Assembly (NCBI RefSeq): GCF_009363795.1 | Contig: NZ_CP045420.1 | Location: 1,779,001 to 1,843,000 of the forward strand | Source: Palleronia sp. THAF1 | GTDB taxonomy: Bacteria > Pseudomonadota > Alphaproteobacteria > Rhodobacterales > Rhodobacteraceae | Length of the DNA: 64,000 bases | Reading direction: 5' to 3' | Part shown: positions 15,475 through 24,672 of the stretch, piece after piece | Layout of the letters: each line of letters opens with the position of its first letter | Position numbering within the stretch: the first letter of the stretch is position 1 | Program-made: the position numbers and the translations under genes | Notes under the pieces: generated by a model | Database searches by the model: none | What the model saw: the letters and a program-made list of their open reading frames with translations, nothing else | What the model was told of the DNA's origin: nothing

Positions 15475-16955
15475 GCAGACTGAAAACCATCGACGACATC
15501 CCGAGCGGCGTGCAGATTCCCGCCTACGACCGCGATGCCCACGGTACAGGCATCGTTCATCTTGGCCTTGGCGCGTTCCACAAGGCGCATCAAGCCGTCT
15601 ATACCGACGACGCACTCGCAGCCGAAGGCGGCGACTGGCGCATCACGGGCGTCAGCCTGCGCTCGGCCGATGCAGTTGAGGAGCTGCGTCCTCAGAACGG
15701 CCTCTTCACCGTTATCGCGGCAGGGGCAGACGGCACGTCGGCGCGTGTGATCGGGTCCGTTGCACAGACGCTGGCCCACGCTCATGGCGACGCCGGCCGC
15801 GTTCGCGCCGCCCTGGCCAGCCCCGCGACACGGATCGTGACGATCACGGTGACAGAAAAGGGCTATGGCCTTGACCGCGCCACCGGCGGCATCGATCCGG
15901 CGCATCCGGCCATTGCCCACGATCTGGAACACCCGGACGCACCTGCCGGGGTTGCGGGCCTTCTGGTTCAGGCTTTGGCTACACGTCGTGCCGCAGGTAA
16001 TAAGCCCTTCACCATCCTGAGCTGCGATAATCTACCTAACAACGGAAAACTGACGCGCGGCTTGATCCTCGATTTTGCCGCGTGCTTCGATCCGGAGCTG
16101 CGGGATTGGATCGCCGAGAATGTCGCCTTCCCTTCTTCCATGGTCGATCGCATCACACCGGCAGCAGCTGCTGATCTCCCGGCAAAGGTCCGCGGTATCT
16201 TTGGCCGCGACGATCACGCTGCGATCGAAACTGAAACGTTTTCCCAATGGGTCATCGAGGATCACTTCCCCACCGGTCGCCCCGCTTGGGAAGCGGGTGG
16301 CGCGCTGTTCGTGGATGATGTTGCGCCCTACGAAATGATGAAGCTACGGATGCTGAACGGCACGCACTCCATGCTGGCCTATGCCGGCTTCCTGTCCGGG
16401 CATCGTTATGTGCGAGACGTCATGCAAGATCCTGACTTGGCGGCGCTGGTGCGAAGGCATCTGGCTTCTGCGGCGAAAACCTTGCCACCGCTGAACGGAA
16501 TAGACTTTGACGTCTATGCCGCCGATCTGATCCGCCGGTTCGAGAACCCCAACCTTGACCACGAAACCTACCAGATCGCCATGGACGGCACCGAAAAGCT
16601 GCCCCAGCGTATCTTCGCCCCCGCTATGGATGCATCGCGCGCGGGTCAGAAAACGGGTGCCTTCGCATTCGCGACCGCCGCCTGGATGCGGTACTGTAAA
16701 GGTAATCGTGACAATGGCTACGACCACGCGCTACGCGACCCACGGGAGGACGAGATTGCAAACCGGATTGCAAATCTGATCGACGCATCCGCTATTGCGC
16801 AGGCTCTTTTCACCCTCCCGAGCTTTGTGCCAGAAGCGTTGAAATTTGATGCGCCTTTCCGCGAACAGGTGACCGAAATTTTGTTCGAAATGCTGTCAGC
16901 CTCAACTTCGAATTGCATCGCCCAAGAAGTTCTAACAATTGAAAGTAATCTGTGA
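15471..16955 (+). CDS. uxuB: Fructuronate reductase / mannitol dehydrogenase family
   Basis: NAD-dependent reduction of D-fructuronate to D-mannonate, which UxuA then dehydrates. This is a long-chain polyol dehydrogenase of 494 residues: the dinucleotide site IVHLGLGAFHKAHQAVY is at residues about 28-44, and the catalytic Lys and His are in MMKLRMLNGTHSMLAY near residue 290. It starts at GTG 15471, overlapping the uxuA stop by four bases. The C-terminus (QEVLTIESNL) ends only three bases before the IS903-type element. The last residues could therefore have been altered by the insertion, although the overall length is normal. Mannitol or arabinitol dehydrogenase activity is less likely given the partner gene. 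Confidence 0.88.
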   Translation: MSRLKTIDDIPSGVQIPAYDRDAHGTGIVHLGLGAFHKAHQAVYTDDALAAEGGDWRITGVSLRSADAVEELRPQNGLFTVIAAGADGTSARVIGSVAQTLAHAHGDAGRVRAALASPATRIVTITVTEKGYGLDRATGGIDPAHPAIAHDLEHPDAPAGVAGLLVQALATRRAAGNKPFTILSCDNLPNNGKLTRGLILDFAACFDPELRDWIAENVAFPSSMVDRITPAAAADLPAKVRGIFGRDDHAAIETETFSQWVIEDHFPTGRPAWEAGGALFVDDVAPYEMMKLRMLNGTHSMLAYAGFLSGHRYVRDVMQDPDLAALVRRHLASAAKTLPPLNGIDFDVYAADLIRRFENPNLDHETYQIAMDGTEKLPQRIFAPAMDASRAGQKTGAFAFATAAWMRYCKGNRDNGYDHALRDPREDEIANRIANLIDASAIAQALFTLPSFVPEALKFDAPFREQVTEILFEMLSASTSNCIAQEVLTIESNL

Positions 16956-17021
16956 AATGGCTCTGTTGCGCAAATCGGGTTGGAAATTCGTCTCGTGAAT
17001 CCAGCGTGATAGCTGGCGATT

Positions 17022-18003
17022 ATGAGCAGACCGACACCCCCGAGCTACAAGATCAAGAACTGGGCGGCCTATAACGAAGCGCTCAAGCGCATCGCTTCGC
17101 GACCTCGCTGACGATCTGGTTTGATCCCGAGATGACATGGGAGGCGACTCCGACGGGCAAGCGCGGCCGGCAGCGGACGTATAGCGATCGTGCTATCCAG
17201 ACCTGCCTGACGATTACAGTGCTGTTCGACTTGGCCCTCCGGCAGACAACCGGCTTTGTCGAAAGCCTCCTGCAACTGAGCGGGCTGGACTGGACGGTGC
17301 CGGATTTCAGCACGCTGTCCCGCCGTCAGAAGACACTGGACGTGAGCATACCTTATCGTGGGTCGGAGGGACCGCTGCACCTTCTGATCCCCTCTCGGGA
17401 TCATACTTCGCATGACCCTGCCGGGCAGCGGACAGCACCGGGATCAAGGTCGAGGGCGAAGGGGAATGGAATGCCCGCAAGCATGGCGGCGCCAAACGCC
17501 GTGTGTAGCGCAAGGTTCACCTCGGGATTAACGAGAAAGCTCTGGAAATTCGGGCAGTCGAGTTCACCAGCAGCGACATCGGCGATGCGCCCATGCTGCC
17601 CGAATTGCTCAACCAGATCCCGCCCGACCAGGAGATCGGCAGCGTCACTGCGGACGGCGCCTACGACACCCGAAAGTGCCACAATGCCATCGCCGACCGG
17701 GGCGCTGCCGCTGTCATTCCGCCCCGCAAGAACGCCAAACCCTGGAAGCCGGACACGGCTGGCGCGATTGCGCGCAACGAGGCCCTCCGCGCATCGAAAT
17801 ACCTCGGCCGAGCGCTCTGGCGGAAATGGAGTGGCTACCACCGCCGAAGTCGCGTCGAGACGAAGATGCACGGCATGAAGCTGCTGGGCCCACGGCTGAT
17901 GGCACGTGACCCAGACCGTCAGGTCGCCGAGCTTCAGGTTCGTATCGCCGTCATGAACGGTTTCACCGCGCTCGGCATACCCATCACACAGGTCGTGGGA
18001 TAA
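17022..18003 (+). pseudogene. IS903-group transposase, multiply broken
   Basis: Compared with the intact 310-residue copies at 20786 and 26707, the frame is lost three ways. An 8-base expansion after GCGCTCAAGCGC (about 17091-17107) shifts the frame. The 41-base palindromic insert (17390-17430) sits directly before the catalytic DSTG motif. A TGG codon has become TAG near 17505, where intact copies read RRVWRKIHIG. The downstream part still shows VTADGAYDTRK (second Asp) and SRVETKMHGMKLLG (Glu). It also differs from the intact copies at many silent sites, so it is an older or separate lineage. Confidence 0.8.
17390..17430 (+). repeat. 41-bp palindromic insert at catalytic Asp of IS903-type transposase
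   Basis: CCCTCTC, the imperfect hairpin GGGATCATAC / GCATGACCC with a short loop, then TGCCGGGCAGCG. It lies exactly between ATC and the GAC codon of the DSTG motif, the first Asp of this family's DDE triad. The two intact copies of the same element in this window give the empty-site sequence, so the boundaries are directly visible. Confidence 0.85.
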
Positions 18004-18057
18004 GCGCGTCCGGGGAAAGGGGAAGCTTGCCCATCAGTCGATTTGCGCAACAGAGTC

Positions 18058-18600
18058 ACACTGAGCCAAAAGTAGAATTACAACAAGTGCTCCGTCAGCC
18101 AGCCCTACATTTTCAACATAGTGATGTAACCGCCTTGGGGTGCAGGGGCATTCCTGCATCCTCCAACTGGCTCGTAAGCCATACTTCAGGGAGGACCACT
18201 TTTCAGGGGGCAGACCAACTCGCAGCACACATTGCGAAGCGCACTCCCTACCACATGACAGAATTGCCATCGCAACTCTTCAGATCACCCGGAAGGTGGG
18301 GCACAGACGGCGCTTACGATCAACGCCCTCGTCGAAGGTGGGCAACACCAGCTATGCCTCTTTTAGCTACTTCGCCTTGGCCCGTGCCGCCGCGGCGCCG
18401 GTCGCCGCCGTCTTCGACAGCTCGACTAGATGCAGAACATCGCGTGGCTGGGCGGTGCCGAAGCCGGTGGCCGCACCGGCCGCGCCCCAGTTCACGAAGC
18501 AGTGGTAAATCTGCGTTTCGAAGCCCACCAGGTCGAAAGCATCAAATCACCTGTAGCCCGGGATCAAACATCTATTTAGAACGAGATTCCCGTTATCTAA
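18058..18600. other. Island margin, no intact gene
   Basis: 543 bases between the dead IS copy and the integrase. On the minus strand, 18367-18546 reads 59 residues open at both conserved-looking ends (VNWGAAGAATGFGTAQPRD, HLVELSKTAATGAAAARAKAK then TAG) with no start codon. It looks like the 3' end of an unrecognised gene. The remainder shows nothing I can name. Confidence 0.35.
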
Positions 18601-19790
18601 TCAATTGTACTGTACTACGCCCCTTTGTCCTGTCATAGAGATGGGAAACGACAGAAGTTCGATTGCGCGTCTCAATTCCTCAATTGGCGTCGCTTCTCCG
18701 TAAGCGCTATCATGAACATCGCTTGCCTCATGGCCAAGAATGTCACGCCGAGTTTTTCCTGTCACCGATGGCTGCCCATCCAACTGCTGTTTAACGTAGT
18801 GGCGGAACGAATGCAGGGACAGTTTCCGAGGATTCCCATCGAGTGCAATCTTGAGAGCGTTCGAGAAATTATAGTAGAGCTTCCTTCCAAAGGGATCCTT
18901 AGAATTCTGCGGACAGAGTTCTGGGAAGAGGTTTTCCTGCCCCTTGTTTTTGATTGATTTGACGTAATCGAGGAACCCGTGCGCGATCAGCCCGGTATGA
19001 ATCGGCACCTTCCTACGAGAGGAAGCGGTCTTCACCCGCCGGTTCAAATTATCGTCCAGATCGAAAAACCAGACGCCATTCTCCTGCTTGATGTCGCGCA
19101 CCATGAGGGCGGCGATCTCCTCGCGCCGGGCCCCACTCATGACTGCGACCAACGGCACCCATTAGAGACCATCGCGGATAACGAGGCGACCCGGCTTGTT
19201 TCGCCTCTTGCGACCAGCACACCCGTTCCAGATCGTGTGCCTGAAAAGTCGACCGATCTCCTTCTCGCTGAAAGTCGAACGACGATCCCTTGGCCGGCGC
19301 TTTTCCGTGTTCTTCAGGCCCTTGAACTCCAGCCGGTGCGGCAGGTCGATTCCATCCAGACGCGCGCGTACAATCAAGCGCTCAAGTCTTGTCAGGTGTC
19401 CATTCATCGTGGAGACCGAAAGCCCAATCTCTGACATCGGCAACGGCTTCGCCCTGGCAAGGATCGTTTCGAGATCGAGATCTCCATCGCCTTCGCGCTT
19501 TCCCAGGGATTTCGGGATTGCCGCCATCAGGTCCACAAAACGTGAAAGGTGGACCTGCCGTATCTCGCGGATATCGGTAACACCGACCAACTGTCTAAAA
19601 AGTCGGACGGTCGCCGCATACTGCTTCAGCGTAGCCTTCCTGAATCCCTTTTGCTGCCCCGCACTCGTTAGCCTTTCCAGAACTTCCGTCATGGCCGATC
19701 CGTATCGAACTACACAGGCGTCGAATTCCGTGTTGAGGCTTGTGTCTGCCTTTTCATGAGTTACAGCCCCCTCACCCAATTGCGACTTCT

Positions 19791-19799
19791 CCTTCCCGA
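19791..19799. repeat. Target-site duplication, left copy
   Basis: CCTTCCCGA abuts the left end of IS903-type copy 2 and is repeated identically at 20850-20858 beyond the right end. Nine bases is the duplication length known for the IS903 group, so this is a simple recent transposition. Confidence 0.9.
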
Positions 19800-20849
19800 G
19801 GCTCTGTTGCACAAATCCACTGCTGAGCGGCCTTCCCCTTTCCCCGGACGGGCTCATTCTACGGCTTCAGTGACAGGAATGCCGAGCGCGGTGAAGCCGT
19901 TCAGGACGGCCACACGGACTTGGAACTCCGCAACCTGCCGGTCGAAGTCGCGCGCCATGAGGCGCTGACCCAGCAGTTTGACACAGTGCATCTTTGTCTC
20001 GACGCGGCTTCGGCGGTGGTAGCCGCTCCATCGTCGCCAGATGGTTCGGCCGAAGCGTTTCGATGCGCGTAGGGCTTCGTTGCGGGCGGCCGCCCCGGGG
20101 CTGTCGGGCTTCCAGGGCTTGCCATTCCTCCGAGGCGGAATGATCGCAGCAGCGCCACGAGCAGCGATGGCATCGTGGCACTTGCGGGTGTCGAAGGCTC
20201 CGTCAGCGGTGACGCTGGCGATCTCCTGATCAGGCGGTATCTGGTCGAGTAGCTCGGGCAGCATGGGCGCATCGCCCACAACGCTTGTGGTGAACTCGGC
20301 GGCGCGGATTTCCAGTGTTTGCTCGTCAATACCGATGTGGATCTTGCGCCAGACCCGACGCTTCGTGCCACCGTGCTTGCGTGCATTCCACTCCCCTTCG
20401 CCCTCGACCTTGATCCCGGTGCTGTCGATCAAGAGGTGCAGCGGCCCTTGTGAGCCACGATAGGGTATGTTGACCTTCAGGGACCTCTGGCGCCGCGACA
20501 GCGTGCTGAAGTTGGGCACCGCCCAGTTAAGGTCGATCAGCCGCAGGAGGCTTTCGACGAACCCTGTCGTTTGCCGCAGCGCCATGCCGAACAGCACCTT
20601 CATGGTCAGGCAGGTCTGGATCGCGGCATCGCTATAGTCAGGCTGTCGACCGCGTTTGCCGGTCGGCGCAGCCTCCCAGATCATGGCTGGATCGAACCAG
20701 ATCGTCAGCGAGCCGCGGCGCTTGAGCGCTGCGTTATAGGAAGGCCAGTTCTTGGTCTTGTAGGCGGGGGGTGTGGGTCTGCTCATGCCCTCGGGCTACC
20801 ACGCTGGATTCACAAGATGAATCCCTCACCGGATTTGTGCAACAGAGCC
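19800..20849 (-). mobile_element. IS5-family (IS903-group) element, copy 2, intact
   Basis: 1050 bases with perfect 19-bp terminal repeats (GGCTCTGTTGCACAAATCC inward from each end) and a 9-bp target duplication. It carries one full transposase gene. It interrupts the integrase reading frame and is apparently identical to copy 3 at 26644-27693 in the opposite orientation. Confidence 0.93.
19854..20786 (-). CDS. IS903-group transposase (copy 2)
   Basis: A DDE transposase of 310 residues. It starts MSRPTPPAYKTKNWPSYN, and the DDE_Tnp_1 core carries LLIDSTGIKVEGEGEW (first Asp near residue 120), SVTADGAFDTRKCHD (second Asp near 193) and SRVETKMHCVKLLG (Glu near 260). All three acidic residues are present and the frame is unbroken, so this copy could be active. 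The length matches IS903 transposases. The protein is identical to that of copy 3. Confidence 0.93.
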   Translation of the reverse strand: MSRPTPPAYKTKNWPSYNAALKRRGSLTIWFDPAMIWEAAPTGKRGRQPDYSDAAIQTCLTMKVLFGMALRQTTGFVESLLRLIDLNWAVPNFSTLSRRQRSLKVNIPYRGSQGPLHLLIDSTGIKVEGEGEWNARKHGGTKRRVWRKIHIGIDEQTLEIRAAEFTTSVVGDAPMLPELLDQIPPDQEIASVTADGAFDTRKCHDAIAARGAAAIIPPRRNGKPWKPDSPGAAARNEALRASKRFGRTIWRRWSGYHRRSRVETKMHCVKLLGQRLMARDFDRQVAEFQVRVAVLNGFTALGIPVTEAVE

Positions 20850-20858
20850 CCTTCCCGA
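20850..20858. repeat. Target-site duplication, right copy
   Basis: The second copy of CCTTCCCGA, directly beyond the right end of IS903-type copy 2; together with 19791-19799 it defines the insertion point in the integrase gene. Confidence 0.9.
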
Positions 20859-21765
20859 CAATCGCGGATTCCTCCGCCTCACGGAAATCGTTACTTTTTT
20901 CCACCTCTGGGGAGTCGATTGCCGCGATGCACGGCAGATCAGTTAATGAGGGGCCGAGTGCCTTCGCCACAGCGTCCTGAACTTCCTCAATGTTCCGCGC
21001 ATTCAGAGCAGCCGGGATCTCCATGGAGGCTTGCCAAGCGATCGCTCTCGCGCGGTGAACACCTTCGAAAACCTTCATCTGTGCAAGAGGCGCTTCAGGT
21101 CGCTTCCCGGTTATCTGTTCAAAAGCAGCGCACTGCTTGTTTCTCCAGCCTTCGTTGACCGTTTCAGCAGCGAAGAGCGCGAGCATTCGATCCACGGAAG
21201 CTCGGAAGTCGGCATCGTTTCCGTCCCCGCCAAGATCGGATACGATCTGATCGCTGACTTGGGCGCCCAGGCCATCGCGCGCAATCAGTTGTGCGGCAAT
21301 CGTCGTGGCGAGCTCACCGCGACGATATGCGATCGGATCTTCCGCGAAATTGCGCGCGACCACCCGCTTGTCCTCGATCATCCTCAGTAGATCGTCGCGC
21401 TTCCTTTGGATGAACACGCGCATCTCTTTCGAGGTCGGGGCGCAGGTCGAGGCGGTTTCCAGCATGTCGTCGAACTCAGAGCTCAATATTCGTGCCATCT
21501 TACGCGCGAGATGGAGATCTGTCGTTCCTAAGGACACCTGGACGGAGCAGAAACCTGTGGATTGAGCCGGCAGCCGTCGCCGCCAGGTCCAGACGGCCCC
21601 GCGCCTGAACATATGAGTTTGTATTGTCATCTCGCGCCTCCTTGAGACGCGGTCCGGACACCTGTCGACCCACTGGCGTGCGACACCAATGTGCGACACG
21701 CCTGTGCTACATGAGCGAAGCTACGAAAGTAGTTTCACTAATAAAACAATGACTTGCTGCTGTAT

Positions 21766-21783
21766 TTGGCTCCGGCGGTAGGG
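21766..21783. repeat. att-like copy of the tRNA-Asn 3' end
   Basis: TTGGCTCCGGCGGTAGGG is identical to the 18 bases at 28339-28356, which form the 3' end of tRNA-Asn including CCA. It lies about 135 bases upstream of the integrase start, the usual position of an attachment site. It probably marks one end of an island integrated at tRNA-Asn, or the joint between tandem islands. Confidence 0.7.
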
Positions 21784-22080
21784 GCCGGAGCGCGCAGCTC
21801 AACGCACTGAAATCGCGACACTTTTCGGGAGCGACTCCTGTCCGACTCCGCAGTGTGACTGCGTTTGTGCCGTAACCTGTGCCAGCTGGCAAGCGACCTT
21901 CGCTTCGAATAAGAATCGTGGATGGTCCGATGAACATGCCGTGCCGAGCGGCAGCGCGACGACCACCCGAGTCTCGGGCGCAGCAACCCAGGCACGTTCC
22001 TGATCAGAACCTCGGAACGATCCAAGGCGACGAGCGCGACCCTATGTTCGTCTCGACACTTTCCGGTCCGGACAGGCCGG
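21784..22080. other. Non-coding island DNA
   Basis: About 300 bases past the att-like repeat. I see no gene on either strand, only short shadow frames; no promoter or repeat stands out. Confidence 0.4.
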
Positions 22081-22213
22081 GTGGCCTGGGTGCATCAACG
22101 CTTCGGATCGATCAACTCGGCCCATGGCTTTCGTCAACTCAACGCCCCCTTCACCCGCGCCAAAAGCAAGATCGTGACCTTCATCTCGCTCAAACCAACA
22201 GAACGCCCCATGT
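22081..22213 (+). pseudogene. Superfamily-1 helicase C-terminal scrap (DUF4011/DUF3320-like)
   Basis: The frame reads VHQRFGSINSAHGFRQLNAP and FTRAKSKIVTFISLKP. This resembles the helicase motif region LNFGPINxxxGxRRLNVxFTRAK(x)xVVxFSS of large superfamily-1 helicases linked to phage defence and DNA repair. No Walker motif or other domain remains and no stop or start is coherent. It suggests that a helicase gene was largely deleted here. The match is short, so the call is tentative. Confidence 0.45.
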
Positions 22214-22314
22214 TCTGGAGCAGGAGGAAACCGAGCCGGAGCCGGCGCACTCGACACCACTGTGACGCTTGGGCGACGCGCCGAGTTCGGCGCGTCTTTG
22301 GCTGCACCCCCGGA

Positions 22315-24156
22315 TCAGGCTGGTTCAACCTCCTTGGCCGCCAGGAGCCGGTCCGGAGACCAAATGTGGTCGGCCAGTGCGCAATAGAGCGCGGAGCGGG
22401 CCTTGAGATTCGAAGGTTCGAACTCCGGCATCGGCACGAAGGCCAGACCGGTCCGCTTGAGCGCAGCCCGTACGCCGGGATTATTTTCGTAGAATGCCTC
22501 GTGGAGCGATTGCGCCAGTGGATTCTGTTTGACGTAATGGGGCCGCTTCTCTGCATAGGTCTTATCGCTCAGGCTTGCATTGACCTTGTGCGGCAGCAGG
22601 ATCAGGCCGCCGATCTCGTTGCGCGACCGGTCGAAATCGGACTTCTAAAGAAAGGAGGTCGCGAACCGGTCGTGATGGTTCGCCCAGATATGCTCCACCT
22701 CGTAGGCATGCTTCCCCGAGCGCACGACGTAATCCTCGTAGCGGCCGGGCTCGCCGGCTTGGCGTTCCAGCCAGTCGGTGAAGCGAGCGAGCTGGCGATG
22801 CACGGCTTTGCCGGTGAACTGGTTGAGGTGAACCGGTGTCGAGAAGTCGAGTTCCTTGCGCTCCTCAAGTAGCCTCGCGTGCAGGATCGCGCGGACGCCC
22901 TCGAGGCTCTCGCCGCGGATTTCTCGCATGACCAAGAAGGCAGCATACTGCATCGAGGAGTAGCTGTTTGACTTGTAGTTCCAGAGGCGCAGGTTGAGCC
23001 AGCAGTCGATGAAGTCGGCAACGACGCCAGCTTTCTGCTCCGCAAGCTCGCGGCTATCTTCGGGCGTGATCGGAGCGATGAGCATTTGGTGCTGCAAGGT
23101 GAAGCCTGCATCGGCATTGTAGCGAATGCTTTCGAGACCCGGGGTCCGGACACGCGCGGCCTCGAGCAGCCGCACGTAAAGATCGGCGTAGTAGCGCATA
23201 TCGCGCAGCACAAAGCGCGCGTAGTCGGGCGATGCGACCAGGCCGATCCTGGCGGCGTGGTTGCGTACCCAACGGTGATACTCGGTGCCGATCAGGTCGT
23301 AATCCTCGGGGCGGGCGTCCTTGTGGCGCGCACGGATCGACTTGGCGTATTGCGAGCGGACCCAGGCCTTGAAGAACTCGGGGGCGGTATCCTTGCCGTA
23401 ATCGGTGAGGCGGCTGATCTTGTCGCGCATCACGACATTGGCTTCGTGCCGCTTGTCCGGCTCCTCGATGTTGGCGAGGAGATAACCTTTCAGCATGTCC
23501 GTGGGGGTGAGCGAAAGCCCGCGGTCGTTCATGGTCTCGAAGATCGTGTAGGCGTCGCCCTCGGCATAAGCGGTGATCTCGATCACCTTCACCTTGCGAA
23601 GGAGCCAGTAGATGAAGAGCGGCAGGGCATCACCCCGGAGCTCCTCTGGAAAGATTTCGGGCAGCTCACGGAAGCGGGCAACGAGGTTGTAGACCGAATC
23701 CGAGTGTCCCACGGGGTTGAAGTCGTCGCCTTGGAAGAGGGCTTCCATGCAGGCGTTCCGGTTCGGCACGTCGAGCTTGAATTTCTTTTGCCCGAAGTCA
23801 TCGTCGTAGATGAGCTGCGCGACCGAGACCTTGTCCTGGCGATCCTGCTGCATGTGGTTGAGGAAGATCAGCAGGAGTGTCAGCGACGTCAGGCGCTGCT
23901 GCCCGTCAACGATATGGCGGATCTCCCCGCTCTGGCTAACGACGATCGAGCCCAGGAAGTAGTGGCCGTAATTGGCAACCTCGGCAGCCGTGGCGCCGGG
24001 CTGGTAATGCTCAAGGAAGCTGCTGGCCAGATCATCGACCAGCGCGCGCATTTGTTCTGTCTGCCAGCGGTATTCTCGCTGGTAATAGTCGATCCCGAAG
24101 CTCCCGCGGGAAAACAGTTGTTGAACAGAAAGATCGTAGCCTTTGATATCGTGCAC
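22315..24156 (-). pseudogene. DUF262-DUF1524 (GmrSD-type) nuclease with in-frame amber codon
   Basis: A single-chain GmrSD-like type IV restriction protein, a family that cleaves modified phage DNA using an NTPase-like DUF262 domain and an HNH-like DUF1524 domain. From GTG 24156 (GGAG six bases upstream) it reads HDIKGYDLSVQQLFSRG, DYYQREYRW and the DUF262 hallmark HIVDGQQRLTSL near residue 90. Next come AYTIFETMNDRGLSLTPTD and, near 490, YEVEHIWANHHDRF. Codon 504 (22647-22645) is TAG. The same frame then continues with KSDFDRSRNEIGGLILLPHK, DKTYAEKRPHYVKQNPL and 110 residues in all before TGA at 22317-22315. The stop thus falls inside the nuclease motif, between its His and Asn parts. A truncated product lacking nuclease is expected unless the amber codon is suppressed. 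Confidence 0.82.
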
Positions 24157-24528
24157 GGGTAACTCCGGATTGGCAGTGAACGGCAGCCTTCGTGCGATGA
24201 TAATGACGCCAAGGCGGTGCACGCAATCGCAGCGTAGAGTGCCCCAATCGGCCATGTTTGTAGCAAATTCACCAGCGCACGGAGTGGTCGGTATTGCTCC
24301 TGCCGCTCCAGCGCTCGCGCCTTGTTCCAAGGCGCCGGTTGCTGGAGTTGGTGCCAAGCTTGCTGGTGCCGCCCGGGCGGATATGTTCAAGCGCTGTGGG
24401 AACCAGAGGCGACCCCTTAATTGAAGTCCATCAGCGGCGGCGCCAGTGCAAACCAGTGGTACGGTATCCTCCAAGCGCTTTCGATACGGACAACAAGATC
24501 CCGTCGTCCGGTGTGCAGCGCGACACTG
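24157..24528. other. Non-coding island DNA upstream of the DUF262 gene
   Basis: About 370 bases; only open frames without start signals or recognisable motifs. The RBS of the DUF262 gene lies at its left edge. Confidence 0.35.
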
Positions 24529-24633
24529 TCACCCCAATAGATGCGTCGACGAGCAAACCACCAACTTCCTGGAGCCCCTCGTCATCGCCACATAGAGGTT
24601 TTTCCTGTTCTTCTCTGCATTACGATCAAAGAG
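24529..24633 (-). pseudogene. UvrD-type helicase C-terminal scrap
   Basis: The minus strand reads LFDRNAEKNRKNLYVAMTRG then SRKLVVCSSTHLLG and stop. NLYVAMTRGSxxL is the motif VI region of UvrD/REP-type helicases, and the frame ends where such proteins usually do. Nothing upstream fits, so only the last 34 residues remain. With the helicase scrap at 22081 and the broken DUF262 gene it points to a decayed defence or repair module. Confidence 0.45.
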
Positions 24634-24672
24634 GTGAACTCCGTGCGAGAAAGCTTTGGCGTAGAACGGGAA

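Larger units (their letters stand above)
16959..18057 (+). mobile_element. IS5-family (IS903-group) element, copy 1, dead
   Basis: The left terminal repeat GGCTCTGTTGCGCAAATCG at 16959 is mirrored at the right end (18039-18057) with one mismatch. The 1099 bases compare with 1050 in the two intact copies of this window; 41 extra bases are the palindromic insert and 8 come from a duplication-like change near 17091. No 9-bp target duplication is present (flanks CTGTGAAAT and ACACTGAGC). The sequences on its two sides were therefore probably joined by recombination. Confidence 0.78.
18601..21630 (-). pseudogene. Tyrosine-recombinase integrase (DUF6538 type), split by IS and a stop codon
   Basis: The gene starts at ATG 21630 after AAGGAGG and reads MTIQTHMFRRGAVWTWRRRL, a DUF6538-like N-terminus. 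It runs through a coiled region to IVGKG, where the IS903-type copy (19800-20849) interrupts it. Taking out the element and one 9-bp duplicate restores the frame exactly into KEKSQLGEG. The SAM-like core-binding domain follows (FRKATLKQYAATVRLFRQL), then the catalytic domain: SGARREEIAAL (Arg), SLHSFRHY (His-x2-Arg) and DILGHE. A single in-frame TAA at 19162-19164 (codon 470 of 656) sits before WVPLVAVMSGARREE, where relatives usually have an aromatic residue. The gene is adjacent to an att-like copy of tRNA-Asn, so it was probably the island's integrase and is now inactive. Confidence 0.85.

Noticed and set aside
22645-22647. TAG in the DUF262 gene as a pyrrolysine or other recoded codon.
   Set aside because: No pyl genes or other recoding context is visible, and alphaproteobacteria do not use TAG this way. 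Simple inactivation or a sequence error is more likely.
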